A DNA stretch of 64,000 nucleotides from Chloroflexia bacterium SDU3-3 (GCA_009268125.1 WBOU01000011.1:156450-220449), one strand, 5' to 3'; shown: positions 35,617 to 43,505, numbered from the stretch's first letter. The notes: generated by a model not told the origin, from the sequence alone. Numbers and translations: made by a program.

Positions 35617-35651
35617 TTGACAAACAGTCTATATTCGTATAGTCTAATACG
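35617..35651 (+). promoter_or_regulatory. Promoter with overlapping inverted repeat
   Basis: TTGACA (35617-35622) with a -10-like TAGTCT 17 bases on (35640-35645). The -10 is covered by CGTAT-agtcta-ATACG (35636-35651), a likely repressor site. The region 35605-35665 is AT-rich against GC-rich flanks. Nothing else is seen in 35343-35600. Confidence 0.55.
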
Positions 35652-35735
35652 CATTGAACGAATACGGAAGAGGCCGCCTAAGAAGCGCCGATGCTGCTGC
35701 TCTGCCGCGCCCATCCCAACAAGAAGAGAACCCCT

Positions 35736-36206
35736 ATGGCTTGCTGCACCACCGTGCGCTGGATCTACAGCCCAGCCGAGCGCGTGTTCGCCGCGCTGCG
35801 CGACATCCACCTCTACCCCACCTGGTTTGCCAGCGTGCGCCAGGCCCAGTGGCAGGCCACGCCGCTGCGCGCGGTCGGCGAGCGCGGCACACTGATGTCG
35901 GGCCGCCACACGCTGGAGATGCAGATCTGCGACTACGCCGAGGGGCGGCTGATCGCCTTCGACGTGCAGGCGGTGGGAAGGCAGACCCGCGACATCCTGC
36001 AGGTCGAGCCGACCTTTGACGGCGCCCGCGTGACCTACACCAGCGAGCTGGTGACACTGCTCACCACCAACCCCCAGGTGCAGGGCCGCATGCCCTTCAG
36101 CAAAAAGCTGTTTGACGACCTGCTCTCGACCCTGAAGACTCAGCTGGATGGCGCGCCCATGCCCGCCGCCAGCCACACGCTCGACATGCGCGAGCTACAC
36201 CGCTAG
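35736..36206 (+). CDS. SRPBCC (START-like) domain protein
   Basis: The 156 residues have the SRPBCC pattern: TTVRWIYSPAERVFAALRDIHLYPTWFASVRQ at the N-terminus, a central beta sheet and a long C-terminal helix (FSKKLFDDLLSTLKTQL). Such proteins bind hydrophobic ligands. It starts a two-gene unit with the next gene (22 bp gap), driven by the promoter at 35617. Confidence 0.8.
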   Translation: MACCTTVRWIYSPAERVFAALRDIHLYPTWFASVRQAQWQATPLRAVGERGTLMSGRHTLEMQICDYAEGRLIAFDVQAVGRQTRDILQVEPTFDGARVTYTSELVTLLTTNPQVQGRMPFSKKLFDDLLSTLKTQLDGAPMPAASHTLDMRELHR

Positions 36207-36228
36207 GCACCAAGAGAGGAATAAGACC

Positions 36229-36645
36229 ATGTGCATGTCGCTCTCCATCCTGGCGCACCGTGGCGGCCAGCGCTTTGTGGCCACCTGCGAGCACGCCACC
36301 CTGCACCTGCGCTGGAACCACACCATGCTGCTCATCCACCCCGAGAGCTTCGGGCAGCTGTGCGCGCTGCTCGACCGCCGCGCCGAGTGCACCGTCGATC
36401 ACGCCATCCACACCAGCGGCATGGGGCTATACTTCCTGCCCAACGGTATGCTGCAGCTGTGGATCGCGGGCACCGGGCTGGCGCTGCAGCCCATGGAGGC
36501 CGAGCTGCTGGCCGACATGCTGGCCGAGGCCGATGCACTGCGCTTCGGCGAACCGCCCCACGCCGAGTGCGGCAGCGCGCTGGCCTACACCCGCGAGTAC
36601 CGCGCCCACGAGCTGGCCCAGCCCAGCGGCGCGAGCCTAAACTAG
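36229..36645 (+). CDS. Unknown small protein
   Basis: A 138-residue soluble protein (MCMSLSILAHRGGQRFVATCEHATLHLRWNHTMLLIHPESFGQLCALLD...) with mixed beta/alpha sequence. No family recognised. AGAGAGGA precedes the ATG. Second gene of the SRPBCC unit. Confidence 0.7.
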   Translation: MCMSLSILAHRGGQRFVATCEHATLHLRWNHTMLLIHPESFGQLCALLDRRAECTVDHAIHTSGMGLYFLPNGMLQLWIAGTGLALQPMEAELLADMLAEADALRFGEPPHAECGSALAYTREYRAHELAQPSGASLN

Positions 36646-36649
36646 GGAA

Positions 36650-36745
36650 ACCGATTCACCACCAAGGCAGCAAGGTTTAGAAAAATAGGGCGTGATAAGG
36701 TGAAAGAGCGTTTTGCGCCTTCGCGCCTTCGTGGTGTTGGTTCCC
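36650..36745. repeat. Dispersed repeat family A
   Basis: TTCACCACCAAGGCAGCAAGG is followed by the inverse unit CGCCTTCGCGCCTTCGTGGT, so the two units face each other with an AT-rich centre. Confidence 0.7.
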
Positions 36746-36875
36746 GTTGCTCCCCGCCTCCTAGGTTTGTGGTATGATAGCGCGCATCTGCCGGTGTTAG
36801 GATCTGCGCCTCGCAGCGGCGTGGGCGATACCGCCTGCGCCGCGTGGGATCGCCATACCCGAACGTAGGAGAGCC

Positions 36876-37556
36876 ATGCCTGAACGAACCACCCTCAGCG
36901 CCGACGCCGCCACCCACGACGGGGCCGCGATCTACTCGCCCGCTACGCTTAGCCTCTACGATCTAGTGGTGCTGGGCATCTCCAACCAGTGGATCTGGCA
37001 GTGCCCCTCGCCGATCATCGCCGCGTGGTACGCCGCCAACATCTCAGAGAAGCACCTCGACATCGGCGTGGGCACAGGCTACTTCCTCGACCGCGCCGTG
37101 CCCGAGCGGCTGGCCCCCGAGATCACCCTGCTCGATCTCAACCCCAGCAGCCTGGGCACCACCCGCGCGCGCATCGGGCGCTATAGCCCCGACGCGGTGC
37201 GCGCCAACGTGCTCGACGCCCTGCCGTTCGAGAGCGCATCGTTTGGCTCGATCGGCATGAACTACCTGCTCCACTGCATCCCCGGCACCTGGGCCGAGAA
37301 GGGCAGGCTGTTCGAGGAGGCCCGCCGCGTGCTGCGGCCCGGCGGCACGCTGTTCGGCAGCACCATCCTCTGCGATCAGTGCGCCGACTTCCCGCCCGCC
37401 CGCGCCCTGATGGGCTTCTACAACAGCAAGGGTGTGTTCCACAACACCGCCGACACGCTCGACGCGCTGCGGCGGGCGCTCTACCTGGCCTTCCCCGACG
37501 CACGGCTGCGCGTGCAGGGCCAGGTGGCCCTGTTCGCCGCCACGCGCCACCGCTAG
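36876..37556 (+). CDS. Class I SAM-dependent methyltransferase
   Basis: The 226 residues contain SAM motif I KHLDIGVGTGYFLDRA, the acidic strand-2 end LLDLNPSSL, a motif II/III region (FGSIGMNYLLHCIPGTW) and EEARRVLRPGGTLFGST. The substrate is unknown. An extended -10 (TGGTATGAT) lies near 36771. Confidence 0.9.
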   Translation: MPERTTLSADAATHDGAAIYSPATLSLYDLVVLGISNQWIWQCPSPIIAAWYAANISEKHLDIGVGTGYFLDRAVPERLAPEITLLDLNPSSLGTTRARIGRYSPDAVRANVLDALPFESASFGSIGMNYLLHCIPGTWAEKGRLFEEARRVLRPGGTLFGSTILCDQCADFPPARALMGFYNSKGVFHNTADTLDALRRALYLAFPDARLRVQGQVALFAATRHR

Positions 37557-37564
37557 GCGCGGCG

Positions 37565-37592
37565 TCAGCCAGGCCCGCGTGGGCCTGGCTGA
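37565..37592. terminator. Bidirectional hairpin between convergent genes
   Basis: TCAGCCAGGCCC (37565-37576) pairs perfectly with GGGCCTGGCTGA (37581-37592) between the methyltransferase and the MFS gene. Confidence 0.65.
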
Positions 37593-37597
37593 TGCCC

Positions 37598-38836
37598 CTA
37601 GGCCACCTGCGCCGCCGCCTGCCGCCCATCCTCCACCGCCCGCAGCACGGGGTGCAGCGCGATCACCACGCCCATGATCAGGCAGGCCGCGCCGCCCACC
37701 AGATACAGCGTGGAGACGCCCAGCGCGTCGGCCAGCGGCCCGCCCACCAGCAGGCCCAGCGGCGACATAGCCATACACACACTCGTCACCACCGCGAACA
37801 CGCGGCCCTGCATCTCGGGCGCGACTAGGCTCTGGAGCATGGCCATAATCGGGCCATTGGAGAACGCGTTCATACAGCCTGTCGCCAGCATAGCCCCGAT
37901 CGCCAGCGGCAGCATTCCGGCGGGCGCAAGGCCCAGCGCTAGGATGGCCACGCCCATACCCGCCACGCCCAGCGCGCCGGTGTAGATCCGCCGCCGGAAG
38001 CCGCCCCACACGCTCAGCAGCAGCCCGCCCAGCACCACGCCCACCCCGAAGGCCATGTTCAGCCAGGCCAGATCCTCGGCCCCGCCGCGCATGTGGTTGG
38101 TGACAAAGATCGGCAGCAGGCTGAAGGCCGGGGTCAGCAGCAGGTTCAGCAGCGCGCTCACCATCAGGATGCCCAGCAGCGCGGGCCAGCCCCAGATGTA
38201 GCGGAAGCCCTCGCCCAGATCGTGCAGCACGCTGGCCGCGCTCTCGGTGTGCTTGGCCACCAGGCGCGGCAGGTCCAGCACCAGCACCAGGCCAACGGCC
38301 ACGGCGGCGGTCGCCACATCCATCGCCATGATCGCCTCAAGCGGCACCAGGGTCATCAGCAGCGCGCCCAGCGGCGGTGCGGCGATCTGCATCAGGCCAT
38401 TCAGCATCTGGTTCAGGCCGCTCACCCGCGACAGCTCCTCCTGGGGCACGATCAGCGCCGTGGTGGCCTGCACGGCGGGCTGCTGGAACGCGCCCGCCAG
38501 CGAGCGGATGAACATGGCCAGCACCACCAGCCAGGGCTGAATCAGCTGGGTGAGATAGAGGATGGCCAGAGCCAGCGCCACCAGCGCGCCCACCGTGTCG
38601 GAGAGAGCGATGATCTTCTTGCGGTCCCAGCGGTCGACCAGCACCCCCGCGAACGGCCCGATCAGGATGCCCGGCAGCAGCGCGGCCAGGGTCGAGAGCG
38701 CCAGCACCGTGGCCGACTGCGTGGCCTCGGTGAGCCACCAGACCAGCGCAAACTGCGCCAGGCTGCTGCCAAATAGCGAGACGGCCTGCGCGCCCCAGAA
38801 GGCGGCAAAGCGGGCTTTCCAGTGTGCTCCGTTCAT
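37598..38836 (-). CDS. MFS exporter (EntS/MFS_3 type)
   Basis: A 412-residue, 12-helix MFS protein. It has FWGAQAVSLFGSSLAQFALVWWL, the loop 2-3 motif GVLVDRWDRKKII and SRVSGLNQMLNGLMQIAAPPLGALL, as in the EntS-like/drug-efflux MFS_3 branch. It probably exports a drug or siderophore-like compound. The ATG at 38836 follows GGGAGCGTCAG. Confidence 0.88.
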   Translation of the reverse strand: MNGAHWKARFAAFWGAQAVSLFGSSLAQFALVWWLTEATQSATVLALSTLAALLPGILIGPFAGVLVDRWDRKKIIALSDTVGALVALALAILYLTQLIQPWLVVLAMFIRSLAGAFQQPAVQATTALIVPQEELSRVSGLNQMLNGLMQIAAPPLGALLMTLVPLEAIMAMDVATAAVAVGLVLVLDLPRLVAKHTESAASVLHDLGEGFRYIWGWPALLGILMVSALLNLLLTPAFSLLPIFVTNHMRGGAEDLAWLNMAFGVGVVLGGLLLSVWGGFRRRIYTGALGVAGMGVAILALGLAPAGMLPLAIGAMLATGCMNAFSNGPIMAMLQSLVAPEMQGRVFAVVTSVCMAMSPLGLLVGGPLADALGVSTLYLVGGAACLIMGVVIALHPVLRAVEDGRQAAAQVA

Positions 38837-38997
38837 CTGACGCTCCCACATCTTCAGATAAATGCTACCATTTGTGGCGATTTATTACAACTTCACTGCG
38901 GATCATTCTAGGCCATCTACGAACTGATGTCAACATTATTGCAGTAAAATGCTACCTGAGATGTAGATTATACGCAACACAGTGCAGTCGCCCGGCA

Positions 38998-39035
38998 TAA
39001 AAAGAGCCGCCTGTGCTCGTCTGGCACAGGCGGCT
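38998..39035 (-). terminator. Intrinsic terminator of the MFS gene at 39050
   Basis: AGCCGCCTGTGC (39005-39016) pairs perfectly with GCACAGGCGGCT (39024-39035), and a T run follows on the minus strand. Confidence 0.9.
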
Positions 39036-39049
39036 GCCCAAAACCGCCG

Positions 39050-40276
39050 CTAGTAGCGCACCAGCCGCGAGAGGATAAACCACACCGCCGCAGCCAGCGC
39101 CGCGCCCACCACCACGCTGAGGATGCCCATGTCGAAGCTGCCCGTGGCCTCGGCAATGCTGCCCGGAATGAGCGAGCCAAGCACGCCGCCAAACAGAATG
39201 GTGAGGCCGTTGTACAACCCGCTGCCAGCCCCCACCTTGTCCGCGGGAAGCTGCCGCTGCACCAGCGCGAACTCCTGGGCCTGGAAGCCGGTCTGACAGA
39301 AGGTGGCCAGCGCAAACAGCGCCACCAGCGGCACCAGCGAGGTCGCCTGCGAGGCGAAGAACACCAGCACGCCTGCGGTCACACAGCCCAGGCTGGCCAT
39401 CAGCACGCGCCGGTTCAACAGGTCGCCCAGCCACGCCATCACAAACACACCCAGGATGCCAGAGCCATACACCAGTGTCAGCGGCCAGCCCAGATCCTCG
39501 AAGCTGATGCCCTTCGAGTCGTAGAAGTAGCTGGGCAGCCAGTTCAGCACGCTAAACGCGCAAAAAGTGCTGAGCGAGCCGCCCACCACCGTGAGCCAAA
39601 ACAGCGGGTTGCGCAGGTAGCTGGATGGCTGCTCGCCTGCCGCCGCCTGGTCTTCTTGCGCGGGCCGCTCGGCCTGGCTGGGCGCATCTTCCACAAAAAA
39701 CCACACCAGTGGCAGTCCGATCAGCAGCCCGGCGAGGCCCAACACCGCAAAGGTGGGACGCCAGCCCATGGAAAGCACCATAGGGATGATGATTGTGGGC
39801 GAGAAGGCCGTGGCCAGCAGGATGCCCTGGCTCCAGATCGCATTGGCCCGCGAGCGCTCGCTCTGGCGGAACCAGCGGCTCACAAGCGTGCTGTTCATGG
39901 GCACGTGCACGCCCTCGCCCACGCCCAGCAGCAGCCGGATGATGATCAGCGCCACAAAGCTCTGGCCCAGCGGCGCGATCAGCATGGTGCAGATCGAGAA
40001 GGCTGTGATCGCCAGCATGATGCCGCGCTTCGGCCCGATGCGCTCGGCCAGTGGGCTGAGCGCCATGTTCGAGATGCCCAGCGAGAAGTAGAACGCCGCC
40101 AGCAGGATCTTGCCCTGGCCCGCCAGCTGCTGGGTGTCCCAGCCGTACTCCTTGGCGATCTCGGGCAGCGCCACCGCCAGATTGTTGCGGTCGAGGAAGT
40201 GGATGAACATGGTGACCCCGAGGATGACCGGAATGCGCCATCGGGATGCGGTGGATGGAGCGAGCGCCGTTCCCAT
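39050..40276 (-). CDS. MFS transporter of the anion:cation symporter type
   Basis: A 408-residue, 12-helix protein. It starts RIPVILGVTMFIHFLDRNNLAVALPEIAKEYGW, typical of ACS-family hexuronate/glucarate/galactonate importers, with RLLLGVGEGVHVPMNSTLVSRWF. It lies 42 bp downstream of the PLP decarboxylase gene and shares its transcript, so it may move the decarboxylase substrate or product. Confidence 0.88.
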   Translation of the reverse strand: MGTALAPSTASRWRIPVILGVTMFIHFLDRNNLAVALPEIAKEYGWDTQQLAGQGKILLAAFYFSLGISNMALSPLAERIGPKRGIMLAITAFSICTMLIAPLGQSFVALIIIRLLLGVGEGVHVPMNSTLVSRWFRQSERSRANAIWSQGILLATAFSPTIIIPMVLSMGWRPTFAVLGLAGLLIGLPLVWFFVEDAPSQAERPAQEDQAAAGEQPSSYLRNPLFWLTVVGGSLSTFCAFSVLNWLPSYFYDSKGISFEDLGWPLTLVYGSGILGVFVMAWLGDLLNRRVLMASLGCVTAGVLVFFASQATSLVPLVALFALATFCQTGFQAQEFALVQRQLPADKVGAGSGLYNGLTILFGGVLGSLIPGSIAEATGSFDMGILSVVVGAALAAAVWFILSRLVRY

Positions 40277-40318
40277 TCAAATTCCTCTTCTTGGCAAAAA
40301 AGTACTACCCAACGATTT

Positions 40319-41740
40319 TTAGCTATACAGCGTATTCAGGTATTCGGTCAGCAGTAGCGCGGCCAGGTCGTCAGGCAGCGCGTCAAGCACACCGTTGATC
40401 TGGGCGTAGCCCTCGGGCATGCTGCCGGGGCGGATGCCTGCCAGCGCGGCCAGCTGCGCAAAGGTGTCGGGGCCGGGGCTGGCCAGCAGGCGGGCCACCT
40501 CGTCGTGGATCGCGGGCGCGGCGGGCCGGGCGCGCACGGCGGCAATGGCCTCGCGCAGGTCGGCCAGCAGCGCGGCGATATGCGGCACATTCGAGCGGCT
40601 GACCGTGATGTGCAGGTTGGCCGGGCCGCCGCCAGCGTGGAACTGCGGCTGCAGCGCCCAGCCCCGCCGCGTCAGCTCGTCATCCAGCGCGAACACATCC
40701 ACCACATCCGAGCTAAAGGCCACTAGGCTCATATCGGGCTGGCCCAGCACACGCAGCTCGGGGATGCCACGCAGGCCCTCCAGCAGCTGCGCCGTCGCGC
40801 CCATCACCTCGCGGGTGATCTGCTGGTAGCCATCCATGCCCAGGTGCTGCAGCGCGGCCCACGCGGCGGCAATCGGCCCGCCGGTGCGGCTCGACAGCAC
40901 CGTGGTGTTGATCACCAGATAGCCCGTGGTGGCCGCGCTGGCGAAGAGGGCATAGCGCCGCAGCGCGCGGTTGCGGTACAGCAGCACCGAGGCGTTCTTG
41001 GCCGCGTAGCCATACTTGTGCATGTCCACCGAGATCGAGGTGACGCCCGGCACCGCGAAGTCGAAGGCGGGCACCTCGTAGCCCATGGAGCGCATCACTG
41101 CCAGCTGCAGGCCGCCCACGCACGCATCCACATGGAAGGGGATGCCCCGCTCTAGCGCGATCGCGCCGATCGCGGGGATGGGGTCGACCACGCCGTGCGA
41201 GTAGCCGGGGGCCGAGGCCGCGATCAGCACGGTGTTGGGCGTGATCGCCTGAGCGATGGCCTCGGGGATGGCGCGGAAGCTCTCGGGGTCGAAGGGCGTG
41301 AGCACCGGCCGCAGGCCCAGGTACAGCGCGGCCTTGTGAAAGGCGGCGTGGGCGGTGTGCGGCAGCACGATCTCGGGCGCAGCGATCTCGGGGCGCTCGG
41401 CGCGGGCCTTGTCGCGCGCGGCCTTCAGCGCCAGCATGATGCTCTCGGTGCCGCCGCTGGTGCAGCTGCCCACCACCTCGGCGTCGCCGCCCAGCAGCGC
41501 GGCCAGGCTGGATGTCACCTCGCTCTCCAGCCGCAGCAGGCTGGGGTAGTAGTTGGGGTAGAGCGCGTTCTCGCCCAGGAACATGGTGTAGGCGGCCTTG
41601 ATCAGCGCGTCGGCCTGCTCGCCGGGGTCGTACACGCCGGCGAACAGCTTGCCCTCGCGCCAGGGGGCATCGTGCTGCTTGTAGGATTCCAACGCTCGTA
41701 GCACATCATCGGCGGGCAGGCCGTGGTCGGGGATGGGCAT
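40319..41740 (-). CDS. PLP-dependent decarboxylase/lyase (group II, S1P-lyase-like)
   Basis: The 473-residue fold-type I enzyme has GSCTSGGTESIMLALKAARDKA (PLP phosphate site), PFHVDACVGGL (Asp to the pyridine N) and SISVDMHKYGYAAKNASVLLY with the Schiff-base Lys. Closest family: sphingosine-1-phosphate lyase-like and L-tyrosine/aspartate decarboxylases. It would decarboxylate an amino acid or cleave a C-C bond; the substrate is unknown. Confidence 0.88.
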   Translation of the reverse strand: MPIPDHGLPADDVLRALESYKQHDAPWREGKLFAGVYDPGEQADALIKAAYTMFLGENALYPNYYPSLLRLESEVTSSLAALLGGDAEVVGSCTSGGTESIMLALKAARDKARAERPEIAAPEIVLPHTAHAAFHKAALYLGLRPVLTPFDPESFRAIPEAIAQAITPNTVLIAASAPGYSHGVVDPIPAIGAIALERGIPFHVDACVGGLQLAVMRSMGYEVPAFDFAVPGVTSISVDMHKYGYAAKNASVLLYRNRALRRYALFASAATTGYLVINTTVLSSRTGGPIAAAWAALQHLGMDGYQQITREVMGATAQLLEGLRGIPELRVLGQPDMSLVAFSSDVVDVFALDDELTRRGWALQPQFHAGGGPANLHITVSRSNVPHIAALLADLREAIAAVRARPAAPAIHDEVARLLASPGPDTFAQLAALAGIRPGSMPEGYAQINGVLDALPDDLAALLLTEYLNTLYS

Positions 41741-41831
41741 AGGTACCTCCTCTGGCGGCGCTTCGCTGGGCGGGGCAAACTTCTTCGTACTGGCGATATT
41801 TGCGGCCTAGTATAACATTTCTGGCAGGTGC

Positions 41832-41837
41832 TATAAT
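41832..41837 (+). promoter_or_regulatory. Consensus -10 before the gene at 41876
   Basis: TATAAT, 38 bases before the ATG, with CAGGAGG as ribosome-binding site between. No -35 of good quality was found. Confidence 0.5.
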
Positions 41838-41875
41838 TCCCCCTGGAACACACATGCGCTGTTGCAGGAGGATAT

Positions 41876-42607
41876 ATGGCCAAGCTGAATCAGATCATCG
41901 CCGTCGAGAAAGGCGTCAAGAGCCGCACCTTCCAGGAGCTGACCGAGGCCCACCACGCGCTGCAGAAGCCCGCGCTGCTGGCCGGGATCGCGCGCACCTA
42001 CCGTCCCAAAGACGACGAGGGCGAGCAGCTCCCGCCCGAGTCGACCAGGGTGCAGGTGCGCGCCGAGGAGATGATCCAGCAGACCGCGCAGATCCTCAGC
42101 CGCCTGTTCGACATCACCGCCACCAAGGACTGGACCAACTGCGTGGCCCAGGCCGATGTGGTGGTGGATGGCCAGGTGCTGCTGGCCAAGGTGCCCGTCA
42201 GCTACCTGCTGTTCCTAGAGAAGCAGCTGATCGACATCCACACCTTTGTGAAGAAGCTGCCCACGCTCGACAGCTCGGAGAGCTGGAGCTTCGACGCATC
42301 CGCCGACGCATGGGCCACCGACGCGGTGCAGACGCTGAAGACCAAGAAGATCCCACGCAACCATGTGAAGGCCGAGGCCACCGACAAGCACCCCGCCCAG
42401 GTCGAGGTCTACTACGAGGATGTGACCGTGGGCTACTGGCGCACCGTCAAATTCTCGGGCGCGCTGCCCGCCAAGCGCGTGAGCGAGCTGCTGGAGCGCG
42501 TGGAGAAGCTGCAGAACGCCGTGAAGTTCGCCCGCGAGGAGGCCAACAACACCGAGGCCACCGACCAGAAGCTGGGCGAGAAGGTGTTCCACTTCCTGTT
42601 TCAGTAG
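41876..42607 (+). CDS. Conserved unknown protein
   Basis: The 243-residue hydrophilic protein starts MAKLNQIIAVEKGVKSRTFQELTEAHHALQKPALLAGIARTY and ends EEANNTEATDQKLGEKVFHFLF. It resembles a conserved bacterial family without known function; I believe a DUF exists for it but cannot name it with certainty. Mostly alpha with a central region WTNCVAQADVVVDGQVLLAKVPVSYLLFLEKQL. AGGAGG precedes the ATG. Single gene. Confidence 0.8.
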   Translation: MAKLNQIIAVEKGVKSRTFQELTEAHHALQKPALLAGIARTYRPKDDEGEQLPPESTRVQVRAEEMIQQTAQILSRLFDITATKDWTNCVAQADVVVDGQVLLAKVPVSYLLFLEKQLIDIHTFVKKLPTLDSSESWSFDASADAWATDAVQTLKTKKIPRNHVKAEATDKHPAQVEVYYEDVTVGYWRTVKFSGALPAKRVSELLERVEKLQNAVKFAREEANNTEATDQKLGEKVFHFLFQ

Positions 42608-42608
42608 G

Positions 42609-42782
42609 GAGTAGGGAATAGGGATCAGGGAATAGGGATCAGGGATTACATCCCTGATCCTTTCGCTTTACCCTTCGCGCCTTCGTGGTGAATCGGTTCT
42701 TTTGTCTCCTTGGTGTCTTCGTGTCTTGGTGGTGAATCGATTCTTTCCCTCTTCGTGTCTTCGCGTCTTCGTGGTAAAAGAA
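42609..42782. repeat. Short tandem GGGAATAGGGATCA plus family A repeats
   Basis: 42609-42660 has GGAATAGGGATCAGG units with an inverted ATCCCTGATCC. 42665-42782 has four family A units in the GCCTTCGTGGTGAATCG / CTTGGTGTCTTCGTGTCTTGG orientation. Confidence 0.7.
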
Positions 42783-42794
42783 TTTTCGCCGCAC

Positions 42795-42823
42795 TTGCAT
42801 CTCGCGGCGCGATGCCCTATCAT
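42795..42823 (+). promoter_or_regulatory. Promoter of the permuted-tRNA unit
   Basis: TTGCAT (42795-42800), a 17-base spacer and TATCAT (42818-42823). Transcription would begin near 42830, about 45 bases before the first tRNA 3' half. Confidence 0.65.
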
Positions 42824-42875
42824 AGAGGCGTGCAGGAGCGCAAGCTGAAGCTTAGGATCAGTTTGATAGGGGCTT

Positions 42876-42948
42876 CGCCGAGGATGGAGGTTCGAATCCT
42901 CCCCCCGCCACCACGCGGCGGGGTAGCCCAACTGGCAGAGGCGCGGCG
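42876..42948 (+). tRNA. Circularly permuted tRNA-like gene 1 (3' half before 5' half)
   Basis: Order in the DNA: anticodon-stem 3' strand CGCCG (42876-42880), variable loop AGGAT, T-stem GGAGG, T-loop TTCGAAT, T-stem CCTCC, acceptor 3' strand CCCCGCC (42903-42909), A73 and CCA (42911-42913). A three-base spacer CGC follows. Then come acceptor 5' strand GGCGGGG (42917-42923), TA (positions 8-9), D-arm GCCC-AACTGGCAG-AGGC, G26 and anticodon-stem 5' strand CGGCG (42944-42948). Acceptor strands pair 7/7 and anticodon-stem strands 5/5. All arm lengths and the five-base variable loop are canonical. The anticodon loop cannot be read because its two sides are at opposite ends of the unit, so no amino acid is assigned. 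Confidence 0.75.
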
Positions 42949-43030
42949 GGCTACCGCCACCACCATCAGACTATCGCTCCAGGCTCAGCATTCACCGCCG
43001 AACGCGAGGTCAAGGGTGCACAGCTAGTAT

Positions 43031-43102
43031 CGTTGGATGCTGGTTCAATTCCAGCCTGCTCCGCCAGATTGTGGAGCGGTAGTTTAATCGCAGAACACGA
43101 CG
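43031..43102 (+). tRNA. Circularly permuted tRNA-like gene 2 (3' half before 5' half)
   Basis: Order: anticodon-stem 3' strand CGTTG (43031-43035), short variable loop GAT, T-stem GCTGG, T-loop TTCAATT, T-stem CCAGC, acceptor CTGCTCC (43056-43062), G73 and CCA (43064-43066). Six bases (GATTGT) follow. Then acceptor 5' strand GGAGCGG (43073-43079), TA, D-arm GTTT-AATCGCA-GAAC, A26 and CGACG (43098-43102). Acceptor strands pair 7/7 (one G-T) and anticodon-stem strands 5/5 (one G-T). Oddities: the D-loop lacks the GG pair and the variable loop is three bases. CTAGTAT before the 3' half and GTGTAAT after the 5' half each look like an anticodon loop, so the anticodon is unresolved. Confidence 0.7.
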
Positions 43103-43163
43103 GTGTAATGATTGACTGGCGCACTTAAACGTGCTCGTGTGTGCAATTGGGCGGTACAAATGG

Positions 43164-43190
43164 GCCTGGGGGATGGCTACTCCCCCAGGC
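43164..43190 (+). terminator. Hairpin ending the permuted-tRNA unit
   Basis: GCCTGGGGGA (43164-43173) pairs perfectly with TCCCCCAGGC (43181-43190). A pyrimidine-rich tail follows, with few consecutive T. Confidence 0.7.
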
Positions 43191-43307
43191 TCCCTTCTTG
43201 CCTGCGCGATTTATTTTATGTCAAATTGAAACAGCCACTGCCGCACGTTTTTCTCACCATATTATTTCATCACGAACCATCAGCGATCATTGATCTTTAA
43301 CCGCTGC

Positions 43308-43336
43308 TTGACAAATGAAACTGATCATGATAATTT
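43308..43336 (+). promoter_or_regulatory. Promoter of the GH87 gene
   Basis: TTGACA (43308-43313), 17 bases, TAATTT (43331-43336). The transcript would have a leader of about 325 bases before the ATG at 43672. Confidence 0.65.
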
Positions 43337-43349
43337 TGAATCGTTTCAA
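43336..43349. promoter_or_regulatory. LacI-type operator 1
   Basis: TTGAATCGTTTCAA, a near-palindrome centred on CG, directly over the expected transcription start. It matches the LacI/GalR-family operator style (TTGAAACGTTTCAA). Confidence 0.6.
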
Positions 43350-43505
43350 GATTTATGACATGGTTGGACAAGCAAGAGCGGCTCAGCCTCGCAGCTCGGC
43401 GATCTGATGAGATCGTTCCCAAGCCATGTTGATCGACAGCATCGGCTGCTCGCGGCAAAACGAGCGGTCAGTTCGCTATAGTTTGGCCATAGCGCTGCAG
43501 AAAAA

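Noticed and set aside
42876..43102. Ordinary tandem tRNA array
   Set aside because: The downstream 5' half pairs with the upstream 3' half in both acceptor and anticodon stems, twice. No canonical order of halves of tRNA length exists in the region.
42830..43160. Circularly permuted group I intron around the tRNA exons
   Set aside because: Only 45-80 bases flank each unit, too short for a group I core, and no P7/P3 signature was convincing.
42830..43190. Two-piece tmRNA (permuted ssrA)
   Set aside because: No tag reading frame ending in the usual small hydrophobic residues is visible, D-arms are tRNA-like and full anticodon stems are present, and there are two units.
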